The position numbers and the translations under genes were made by a program. The notes beneath the pieces were generated by a model. That model was not told where the DNA came from. It saw only the letters and a list, made by a program, of their open reading frames with translations, and made no database searches. From Planctomycetota bacterium (GTDB taxonomy: Bacteria > Planctomycetota > JACOTG01), in contig JACOTG010000253.1 of assembly GCA_016178505.1 (NCBI GenBank), forward strand, positions 1 to 64,000: a DNA stretch of 64,000 nucleotides. Direction: 5' to 3'. Positions 27,197 to 34,085 of this stretch are shown piece by piece. Every line of letters starts with the position of its first letter. Position 1 is the first letter of the stretch.

Positions 27197-28168
27197 TCAC
27201 GACGACTTGATCCCGAGCCTGTTCAGGCCGTCGATGTACTCGGCGAGTTTCTCGCGTGTGACGACGTCGACGCCGGTGTCGATGATGCGATCGGTGGGTA
27301 CTCCGGACAGCGCGGGTTCGCGCCCCTTCGTGCGAATCTCGTGAAGGAGCTTCACGCCGCGATATCCGAATTCGTACGGGCGCTGCACGACGGTTGCCTC
27401 GATGACGCCGTCTCGCAGGAGCTCGAGAGTTTGCGGCTCGGCGTCGAAGCTCACGATCTTCACTTTGCCGACGAGGCCGAGTCCGCGGACCGTGCGTCCC
27501 GCTGCCGGGCCGTCGTACGAGTAAATCGTGAAGAGCGCCGCGAGGTCGGGATGTGCCTGAAGCGCGGTCTCCACGTTTGCCTGCGCTTTGCCCGCGTCGC
27601 CGTCGTCGAGGTACGTTTCGACCAGATCGATCGGAGAGCCGGCGATCGCCGACTTGAATCCATCGAGCCGTTCGCGTGCGTTTGCGGCGGTGAGCATCCC
27701 CACGAACGCCGCGACCTTCCGTCTTCCTCCGCCCGAATCGCCGAGCACGCGAAGCATCGTCTTTGCGGCTTCCTCGCCGGCCTTGCGGTTCACGGTGCCG
27801 ATGTAAGCGAGGCGCCCGGACGCGGGCGCGTCCGAGTCCATGCAGATGACGTCGATGCCGGCCGCGAGCGCTCGTTGGATCACCGGGCGCAGCCCATTGG
27901 GATCGATCGGTGAGATGCAGATGCCGGTCACCCCTTGAGCAATCAGCGATTCGACCACCGAGATCTGCGCATCCACGTTCTGCTCCTGCGGCCCGACGCA
28001 GTCGACGTCGACGCCGCACTCGGCCCCGGCGCGGCTCATTCCGATCTTCATCGGCTCCCAGAAAGGAGAGTGGTTGTTGACGACCATGCGCACCACTTCT
28101 CCCGACTTCTTCCCGCATCCGAAAAGCACGGCGAGTGAGAGTGTCCCGACGACTCCGATTCGGCTCAT
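27197..28168 (-). CDS. Sugar-binding lipoprotein of an ABC transporter (RbsB-like)
   Basis: The track ORF starts at 28378, but the ATG at 28168 has a perfect GGAGGAA Shine-Dalgarno and begins a lipoprotein signal with lipobox LFGC, giving 323 residues. The mature protein is a type I periplasmic binding fold: VVNNHSPFWEPMKIGMSRAG, then QISVVESLIAQGVTGICISP, AGIDVICMDSDAPASGRLAYIGT and FDAEPQTLELLRDGVIEATVVQ, typical of the ribose/galactofuranose-binding group (Peripla_BP_4). It should be tethered to the inner membrane and deliver a sugar-like ligand to a permease; the only permease gene in view is 19 kb away at 7366-8319. It is divergent from the response regulator gene. Confidence 0.92.
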   Translation of the reverse strand: MSRIGVVGTLSLAVLFGCGKKSGEVVRMVVNNHSPFWEPMKIGMSRAGAECGVDVDCVGPQEQNVDAQISVVESLIAQGVTGICISPIDPNGLRPVIQRALAAGIDVICMDSDAPASGRLAYIGTVNRKAGEEAAKTMLRVLGDSGGGRRKVAAFVGMLTAANARERLDGFKSAIAGSPIDLVETYLDDGDAGKAQANVETALQAHPDLAALFTIYSYDGPAAGRTVRGLGLVGKVKIVSFDAEPQTLELLRDGVIEATVVQRPYEFGYRGVKLLHEIRTKGREPALSGVPTDRIIDTGVDVVTREKLAEYIDGLNRLGIKSS

Positions 28169-28743
28169 GAGTTCCTCCGGTAATCGCGCGAGTATACCCA
28201 CGCACGCCGCGAAGAGATCGGAATCAGAGAGATCGGGGGCGCGGGACGGCTCGAGCCGTTCGAACGATCGCGACGCTCGACCGGGTGATGCAGGATCTCG
28301 CGCTTGCTGCACCGCATCGCTCGGCCGGCGCGCGCCTCGAAACGAAACGGGCGACCCGCTTTCCCGAACCGGTGTCATCTCGGCTGGTGTCCGACTCCAA
28401 GGCCGCGCAACCTCTCGATGCGCCGGATCTCGACGGATTGCTCGCGCTCAGCGACGAGCCTTGAGGAGTTGTCCTGAGGCAGTTTCGCTCAACTTCCGCG
28501 GCTGGGTTCTCGATGAGTCTTGTCGCGACGCGCACCGGCGTGGGGCAGTGCGCAACGCACCAACAGGACGACTTCCGATCGACGTCCGAAGCGATTCGAG
28601 GATCGCCGAATCATGAAGATTCTGATCGTCGAACTCTCGTCGCGGGCGGCATGCCACCAAAACCGGGGTTGTCGAGCTCTCCTCGCGGGCAGGCACGCCA
28701 TGAGAACCAGGGTTGTCGAACTCGCTTTGCGGGCAGGCACGCG
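28169..28743. other. Divergent intergenic region ending in a tandem array
   Basis: This 575-bp region separates the sugar-binding lipoprotein and response-regulator genes. Its last ~130 bp is the 44-bp tandem array described separately. A 58-codon plus-strand frame at 28288-28464 (VMQDLALAAPHRSAGARLE) has plausible composition but no ribosome site; I do not call it a gene. Confidence 0.5.
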
Positions 28744-28768
28744 ATGAAGATCATGGTGGTCGAAGATG
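28613..28768 (+). repeat. 44-bp tandem repeats derived from the response-regulator start region
   Basis: Three imperfect units precede the response-regulator start and a fourth is the start itself. Aligned on GTCGA(A/G), they begin at 28628, 28671, 28715 and 28759, a period of 43 to 44 bp. The shared core is GGGTTGTCGARCTC followed by TCGCGGGCAGGCACGC and then ATG. Each unit carries its own ATG (28613, 28651, 28700, 28744); because 44 is not a multiple of 3 they lie in shifting frames. The track ORF starting at 28513 simply reads through them. Confidence 0.8.
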
Positions 28769-29442
28769 ATCTGATTTGCCGAAAACTGCTCGTTCGATTC
28801 CTGGAAAAGGCCGGCTACACGGTCGTGGAGTTCGAATCGGCGACGTCGGCGCTCCAAGCTATCGGCGAGGCGACGTTCGACTTGATCATGACGGACGTGT
28901 CCATGCCGGAAATGAGCGGCATCGAGTTCATTCGGCGTTTGCGCGCAGACGCCCGAACGGCCTTGACTCCGATCATCGTCTGCACGGCGAACGCCGAGAA
29001 GGACATCGTGGTCGAGGCTGTCCAGATGGGCATCCGTGACTACGTCCTGAAGCCGATCGATCGAGCCACCCTCCTTCCGAAGATCGAAGAGGTGAAGGGC
29101 CGCATTCGACCGCCGCTCGCAGATCCGACGAAGGTCGCGTCGACGCTCGGAATGGACGGCGCGGAATACAAGGAACTCCTCACGCTTCTCGTGAAGAACG
29201 TTTCCGAGCGACTCGCGGAAGCCCGAGCGAAGATCGAATCGGGCGACGTTCAGGCGCTGATCCAATTTGCGCGAGACGTGAGTTGTTCGGCTTCCAACCT
29301 CGGCGCGGACGCGCTCCAGAACACGGCGACCCAAGCGGCAACGATGCCCACGGGCGACAGCAAGCCGCAGATCCAGTCGCGATTGGCAAGCATCGAGGGC
29401 GAGCTCAACCGCCTCCAACAGGCGATCACCGAGCTGTCCTGA
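28744..29442 (+). CDS. Response regulator: receiver domain plus degenerate HPt-like domain
   Basis: From the ATG at 28744 the product is 232 residues. The receiver domain (1-120) is complete: acidic pair in VVEDD, phosphoacceptor Asp in MTDVSMPEMSG, Thr in VCTAN and Lys in VLKPID. The C-terminal ~100 residues are helical and read like an HPt domain (LLTLLVKNVSERLAEARAKI, then SCSASNLGADAL), but where HPt proteins have AHTLKGSAANLGA this protein has FARDVSCSASNLGA, so the phosphoacceptor His is replaced by Arg and the motif Lys and Gly are lost. It therefore probably cannot relay phosphate and may act by binding. The long upstream extension in the ORF track is a repeat array, not protein. No strong Shine-Dalgarno is present. 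Confidence 0.87.
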   Translation: MKIMVVEDDLICRKLLVRFLEKAGYTVVEFESATSALQAIGEATFDLIMTDVSMPEMSGIEFIRRLRADARTALTPIIVCTANAEKDIVVEAVQMGIRDYVLKPIDRATLLPKIEEVKGRIRPPLADPTKVASTLGMDGAEYKELLTLLVKNVSERLAEARAKIESGDVQALIQFARDVSCSASNLGADALQNTATQAATMPTGDSKPQIQSRLASIEGELNRLQQAITELS

Positions 29443-29457
29443 GCCCGGCTTGATCGG

Positions 29458-30060
29458 TCACGTTGCGGGATCGGGCTCGATCCACGCGGTGTCGACGACC
29501 GTGCCCAGCTCCGCGCGAAGCAGGGTTCGTGCGCGAAACGCGCGAACGCGAGCCGTCGCTTCCGTGATCTCCGCCGCGTGGCCGATTTCGGCGTACTCCA
29601 TTCCATTGACGTAACGCAGGAGGAATGCCTCGCGCAGCGGAATCGGCAAGCGGTCGATGGCGACTTCCATTCGCTCGTTGATTTCTCGTCGCAAGATCGT
29701 CGACAGAACGCCGAGGCGGCGCCCGTGACGCGCCGGGTTCTCGTCGAGATGCTCGGGGTCGACGACGCCCGCGTGTCGGGCTCGACTTCGCAGCGTCTTT
29801 CGGCAGATGTTGAGAACGATTCCGCAAAGCCACGTCGCGAACGCAGACCGTCCCTCGAATCGAGCAATGTCGGCGAACGCCCGCGTGATCGCTTCCTGCG
29901 TTACGTCTTCGGCTTCGTCTTCGTTGCCGAGCATGAACGCCGCCGTGCGCCACAGCCACTCGCGGTAGTGGCCCGTGAGCATGGCGAAGCTCTCGCGGTC
30001 CCCCGATCGACAACGAGCGAGCAACGCCTCCTCGTCGGGAAGCCGTGGGTGCTTCGCCAT
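29458..30060 (-). CDS. ECF-family RNA polymerase sigma factor
   Basis: The track embeds this in a 657-codon frame; the real gene is the last 200 codons from the ATG at 30060 (MAKHPRLPDEEALLARC). Region 2 is seen at ~28-95 (GNEDEAEDVTQEAITRAF, then FATWLCGIVLNICRK) and region 4 at ~135-190 (LPIPLREAFLLRYVNGMEYAEIG ... EATARVRAFRARTLL). It directs RNA polymerase to a small regulon. It lies 47 bp downstream of the Ser/Thr kinase gene on the same strand, so the kinase may control it, an arrangement known from planctomycete ECF groups. No anti-sigma factor gene is adjacent. It is convergent with the response regulator gene. Confidence 0.9.
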   Translation of the reverse strand: MAKHPRLPDEEALLARCRSGDRESFAMLTGHYREWLWRTAAFMLGNEDEAEDVTQEAITRAFADIARFEGRSAFATWLCGIVLNICRKTLRSRARHAGVVDPEHLDENPARHGRRLGVLSTILRREINERMEVAIDRLPIPLREAFLLRYVNGMEYAEIGHAAEITEATARVRAFRARTLLRAELGTVVDTAWIEPDPAT

Positions 30061-30107
30061 CGTCGATCCGTTCCCACTCGAGGGTCGAAGGCCCGGTGCC
30101 GGACTCG

Positions 30108-32663
30108 TCAACGCGAGTGACGGTCGAGCCATTCTCTGAACGCCGGGCGTTCGCGAACGCTCGCGAACTTCGAATCGCGCAGAACTTCCTCGATCTTCGT
30201 CCCGCGCGCAACGGCTTCGTCGAGTTGCGCACACATTTGACGGTCGTCGCCAGCGGTTGCTGCCAGTAGGGCGAGATCGTAGTGGCAATCCCGCTCGATC
30301 GCCACGCGTTCGTCGTCTCCCACACCGTCGAGGCGAGCGAGTGCCGTGTCTCCAAGTCGTTCGAGGATCGCATCGCACGTGCTCCGGCACAGGTCCGAGA
30401 GGCCGAGCCGGAGCTGCCAATCGCGCGACGTGCACATCAAGCGCGTGCGCGTGGGTGCCGCGGCGAGCGTGGTCAGCGTCGTCAGCTCGCGGTGGCTCAG
30501 GGCGAGCGATGGGGGATCGGGTAACAGGTGAAACGCGGCCAGGTCGGCGGCTGCGGTATTCCATCGCGAGCCGATCTCGGTGATCGCGGCGCGCAGCAGC
30601 AGGCTCGCGGGCTCGTTCCATCGCGCGAGCCGATGATCGAGGCGCACGCGCCAATACTCGAGTGCTTCGAGGTCTGGGACGGCCATGCCTGCCTTGCCGA
30701 AGACTCCGACGACGCCGAGGTAGATCCGCCCGAGATCGGCGTCGACCGACGGGTCGAGCCGAGCAACCCGTTCGAAGTTCTCTTGCGCGACATCGTACTG
30801 GCCCTCGCGTTCTTGGAGGATCGTCCGCAGCAAGTAGGTCTCCGCCGACGTGGGAGCCTGAGACAGGAGAAGGTCGGCGTCCGCCCACGCTCCGGTCGCA
30901 TCGCCGGCGACGTGACGCGCTAGTGCGCGCAGCCAGCGGACGGCTGCGCTGCGAGGTTGCGCTCGCAGCAGGGCATCCATGTCGCGCAGCAGGGCGCCGA
31001 GCAGCGTTTTCGATTCCTCGGATGTCGAGTCGCGAACCACTTGCATCAGCTCGAAGGTTCCTCGAACCAGAAGAACGTCGTCCGGCGCTCCGCCGCTGGC
31101 TCGCGCGGCTTTTAGGTTTTCGAGGGCCCGTGCCGGCTTGCCGTCGACGTAACGTGCGACTGCGGCGACGAGCGAGCTGTCGCCTTGCGTCGCTCCGGAG
31201 GCGATCATCGAGTCCTCGATTGCACGCACGGCGTCGCCGTCGACGTGCGGAAAGATCCCGATTCCCAGGAAGGGCATTCGTGCAGGTGCGGCTGCAAGCC
31301 TGTCGAGGACGAGCCGGCACCTCGCCCCCATGTCGCTCGGATCCTTTTCGACGACTCTCGACGTTTCGAGAGCCGCAAGCCCGTAGCAACCGAGTCGACG
31401 GTGAATGTCGGCCTCGAGCGAGGTCGACCACTCATCCGCCTTCTCCGGCGCAATCGAAGCCAGCTTCTCGTAGGCCCCTTCGAGCGATCGGCTCCGCGCG
31501 CCGAAATCCTCGAGACGGTCGGCCTGCTCGATCTCCGATTGAATGAGCGCGAGCTGCGCGGCCATGGGAGCGTAGTCGTCGGCGTCGCCGGCATCGCCCG
31601 CATCCGACGGCCACACTTCCCACGCCGCGACGAGGGCGAGCACGGCTCCGAGCGCGAGCGCGGCGATCCAACGAATTCGTGGCGAGCGGATCCACGGTCT
31701 CGGCGATGGGACGTCCCGCGGCGTCGCGGCGCGCCGTTCCGCGAGGCAATCGTCGATGGCTGCGAGCATCGCTTCCGCGCTCGCGAACCGGCGCGCCGGA
31801 TCCTTCTCCATCGCGCGCAAGATCAGTGCGTCCACGCTCTCCGGAATCGTCGGGTCGATGCGCGACGGGGGCGCCGGCTCTTCTTCGTCGATCCGTCGCA
31901 AAACCGAAAGCAGCGTCGCACTCTCAAACGGCCTCCGTCCCGTCAGCATCTCGTACAGCACCGCGCCGAGCGAGTAGACGTCGGTGCGTCCATCGACTTC
32001 ACCCGTGGCGGAGAATGCTTGCTCCGGCGACATGTAGTGAGGCGTTCCCATCACCGTGCCGGCGAGCGTTGCCTCCTCCTCGTCGAGTCCGCGTGCAAGT
32101 CCGAAATCGAGGATGCGCACACGCCCGTCGCCATCGATGACGATGTTCGCCGGCTTGATGTCGCGGTGGATGACGCCGTGCTCGTGAGCAAACTGGAGCG
32201 CCTTCGCGACGGCGTGCGCAATGCGAAGCGCGTTGTCGATGCCGAGCCGTCGCGTCGAAAGGAGCTTCTCGAGAGTTCGACCCGCAATGTGTTCCATGAC
32301 GATGTAATGGAGGCTGCCTTCGCTGCCCACGTCGTGGATCTGAACGATCCCGGGGTGATGGAGCTGCGCGGCTAGGCGCGCCTCACGCTGGAAGCGGCGA
32401 AGGGTTTCCTCGCTCGCGTGCTCGCCCGCGACCAGGATCTTGATGGCAACGTCGCGTTGCAGGTCGGGTTGAAATGCGCGATAGACGCGACCCATGCTTC
32501 CGCGCCCGATCAGCTCGCGGATCTCGTACTTTCCGAGCGATCGTGGAGGGTTTGGCCCGAGGGATCGCGCTTTGGCCGCACACGCCGCACACAGGCCGCG
32601 TAAGGCGGCCTCGTCGTCGGGGACATCCATCGTCGCCTGACATTGCTTGCAAACGATCTGCAT
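30108..32663 (-). CDS. Hanks-type Ser/Thr protein kinase with zinc-knuckle N-terminus and TPR tail
   Basis: This 851-residue protein has GAGG 5 nt before its ATG. Residues 4-29 form a CxxC-CxxC zinc-ribbon-like knuckle (CKQC ... CAAC). The kinase domain (~45-305) is intact: glycine loop IGRGSMGRVY, VAIKI lysine, HRDIKPANI, DFG and MGTPHYMSPEQA. A membrane helix at ~333-350 (WIAALALGAVLALVAAWEVW) is followed by ~490 residues of TPR-like helices facing the periplasm (AETYLLRTILQEREGQYDVAQENFERVARLDP). Such kinases sense external cues and phosphorylate cytoplasmic proteins; the downstream ECF sigma factor is the obvious candidate partner (inference). The cytosine deaminase gene lies 85 bp upstream on the same strand. 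Confidence 0.93.
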   Translation of the reverse strand: MQIVCKQCQATMDVPDDEAALRGLCAACAAKARSLGPNPPRSLGKYEIRELIGRGSMGRVYRAFQPDLQRDVAIKILVAGEHASEETLRRFQREARLAAQLHHPGIVQIHDVGSEGSLHYIVMEHIAGRTLEKLLSTRRLGIDNALRIAHAVAKALQFAHEHGVIHRDIKPANIVIDGDGRVRILDFGLARGLDEEEATLAGTVMGTPHYMSPEQAFSATGEVDGRTDVYSLGAVLYEMLTGRRPFESATLLSVLRRIDEEEPAPPSRIDPTIPESVDALILRAMEKDPARRFASAEAMLAAIDDCLAERRAATPRDVPSPRPWIRSPRIRWIAALALGAVLALVAAWEVWPSDAGDAGDADDYAPMAAQLALIQSEIEQADRLEDFGARSRSLEGAYEKLASIAPEKADEWSTSLEADIHRRLGCYGLAALETSRVVEKDPSDMGARCRLVLDRLAAAPARMPFLGIGIFPHVDGDAVRAIEDSMIASGATQGDSSLVAAVARYVDGKPARALENLKAARASGGAPDDVLLVRGTFELMQVVRDSTSEESKTLLGALLRDMDALLRAQPRSAAVRWLRALARHVAGDATGAWADADLLLSQAPTSAETYLLRTILQEREGQYDVAQENFERVARLDPSVDADLGRIYLGVVGVFGKAGMAVPDLEALEYWRVRLDHRLARWNEPASLLLRAAITEIGSRWNTAAADLAAFHLLPDPPSLALSHRELTTLTTLAAAPTRTRLMCTSRDWQLRLGLSDLCRSTCDAILERLGDTALARLDGVGDDERVAIERDCHYDLALLAATAGDDRQMCAQLDEAVARGTKIEEVLRDSKFASVRERPAFREWLDRHSR

Positions 32664-32748
32664 TCACGCCTCGCCCGCAGCGGGTTCGAAGGTCGCGCCG
32701 CTCGGCGACGTGGGCGTTCCCGCGAGAGGTCTCGTCTGCACGGACTCG

Positions 32749-33210
32749 CTACTCGCCGATGTCCTCGGCCCAGAGATCCGGTTTTTCCCGCTGCAATCGC
32801 TGCATGAGCGCCACGCACCGGGGATCGTCGCGAAGAACGACGTCGATGCCGTTCCGGCGCATCCACTCTTCGGCGCCCGCGAACGTGCGATTCTCCCCGA
32901 CGATCACGCGCGGAATCTTGAAGAGGATCGCCGTGCCGGAACACATCGGACAGGGACTGAGCGTCGAGACGAGGGTGAGCGATCGCCAATCGCGTCGGCG
33001 ACCGGCGTGGCGAATGCACGTGACCTCGGCATGTGCCGTAGGGTCGCCACTCTGCACCCGTTCGTTGTGTCCGCGAGCCACCACGCGCCCGCTCGAATCG
33101 ACCAGCACCGAGCCGATGGGGATGCCGCCCTCCGCCCACGATTTCTCGGCTTGCTCGATGGCCGCGTCGAGCCAACGCGACGCGTCGTCGTTCGTCCGTG
33201 GGTTCGGCAT
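32749..33210 (-). CDS. Cytosine deaminase (Fcy1-type)
   Basis: This 153-residue protein is encoded inside a longer track frame. I choose the ATG at 33210 because a promoter-like TTGGCA-17-GATCAT sits just upstream, which also makes the upstream ATG at 33219 unlikely. Zinc-binding motifs of the cytidine/cytosine deaminase superfamily are present: DPTAHAEVTCI with proton-shuttle Glu, and LSPCPMC. The closest pattern is the yeast Fcy1 type: GIPIGSVLVDSSGRVVARGHN, then IPRVIVGENRTF, and the C-terminal DLWAEDIGE that matches the Fcy1 end. It would convert cytosine to uracil for pyrimidine salvage in the cytoplasm; related guanine or tRNA deaminases are less likely. Confidence 0.87.
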   Translation of the reverse strand: MPNPRTNDDASRWLDAAIEQAEKSWAEGGIPIGSVLVDSSGRVVARGHNERVQSGDPTAHAEVTCIRHAGRRRDWRSLTLVSTLSPCPMCSGTAILFKIPRVIVGENRTFAGAEEWMRRNGIDVVLRDDPRCVALMQRLQREKPDLWAEDIGE

Positions 33211-33217
33211 GGCGCCC

Positions 33218-33246
33218 ATGATCCGCGCTCGCGGCCGGCTTGCCAA
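33218..33246 (-). promoter_or_regulatory. Promoter of the cytosine deaminase gene, likely leaderless
   Basis: On the minus strand TTGGCA, a 17-bp spacer and GATCAT lie 7 bases before the ATG at 33210. No Shine-Dalgarno follows, so the mRNA would start at or next to the start codon. Confidence 0.45.
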
Positions 33247-33308
33247 GGTGTGACGCTGCTGCCGTTTCGTCGAGTGGCCGTCGCCATCTCGAACGTCTGG
33301 TGCCTCTC

Positions 33309-33336
33309 TTGACGGCCGCGGACGGTCGAGTACGCT
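33309..33336 (+). promoter_or_regulatory. Promoter of the first S51 peptidase gene, likely leaderless
   Basis: TTGACG, a 16-bp spacer and TACGCT end 8 bases before the ATG at 33345, leaving no room for a Shine-Dalgarno. It is divergent from the deaminase promoter within about 130 bp. Confidence 0.55.
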
Positions 33337-33344
33337 CCGCCGCG

Positions 33345-34085
33345 ATGGCGACCACCGCTCCGGTCTTCCTCGTTGCGTGGCCCGATTTCCGGCGCCGTGA
33401 CGTGAACGCTTGGCACTCTCGTGCGCTCGGCGCGACGGGCGCTCGGAAACCTCGAGTCGCCTTCGTGGGCGCAGCGAGCGGCGACGATCGGTTCGAGGAG
33501 CGATGGATCGCCGGCTATTTTCGACGGCGATTCGGGATCGTGTGCCGCCCGGTCGCGATCGAGAGCGGACGAACGTCGCGCGACGAGGCGCGACGCCTCT
33601 TGTCGCGTGCGAACCTCGTCTATCTCGGCGGCGGCGATCCACTCTTGTGCGTTCGCGCCGTGGAGCGTGCGGGAGTGGCGGATCTCTTGCGGCGCCGCCG
33701 GCGCGCCGGCACCGTCTTCTTCGGCATCTCGGCCGGCGCGATCGCTCTCGGGCCTTGCTGGCCGAAGTGGCCCGACCCGCCGAATTCGAAGCTGCCCGAG
33801 GACGGCGCGCGTCTCGTGCCGTGTCTCGGGATCCATCGAGCGGGGGTCTTCGACATGCACTCCGAGGATGACGGCTGGCCGGAATTGCACGCGTGCCGCC
33901 GGCTGACCTCGCGATCGGCCCGCTGGCGCCGGCTCGTGGCGTGCGGCGTGCCGAAGCGCGGCGCGGCGTTGGTGGAAGCGGCCGCGCGCGACGGTGATCA
34001 CATCGAGATCCTGGGCGAACGGGGACCCGTGCTCGGGCCCGCCTCGTCGATCACCCGCCCGAAGTCTTCGTCGAATCGGGCGTGA
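33345..34085 (+). CDS. Peptidase S51 (dipeptidase E / cyanophycinase-like)
   Basis: The ATG at 33345 follows a promoter by 8 bases, so I prefer it to the track start at 33240; the product is 246 residues. S51 features are RVAFVGAASGDD, VYLGGGDP, the nucleophile Ser in FGISAGAIALGP, and a His-containing DMHSEDDGW loop. Relatives hydrolyse Asp-X dipeptides or cyanophycin. A clear paralog is encoded at 56961-57641 with the same order of motifs (IGAASGD, YFGGGD, GVSAGAIGL, WPDPP). No signal peptide is present. The 3' end overlaps the convergent GH2 gene by 35 bp. Confidence 0.85.
   Translation: MATTAPVFLVAWPDFRRRDVNAWHSRALGATGARKPRVAFVGAASGDDRFEERWIAGYFRRRFGIVCRPVAIESGRTSRDEARRLLSRANLVYLGGGDPLLCVRAVERAGVADLLRRRRRAGTVFFGISAGAIALGPCWPKWPDPPNSKLPEDGARLVPCLGIHRAGVFDMHSEDDGWPELHACRRLTSRSARWRRLVACGVPKRGAALVEAAARDGDHIEILGERGPVLGPASSITRPKSSSNRA

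Noticed and set aside
26958-28205. 415-codon minus-strand ORF
   Set aside because: Overlaps the sugar-binding lipoprotein gene in another frame; its product is Arg-rich with no recognisable motif.
28288-28464. 58-codon plus-strand frame VMQDLALAAPHRSAGARLE
   Set aside because: Composition is plausible but it has no Shine-Dalgarno, no promoter and no recognisable family; insufficient support.
29458-31431. 657-codon frame starting inside the kinase gene
   Set aside because: Only the last 200 codons (ECF sigma) look real; the upstream part is the kinase gene read in another frame.
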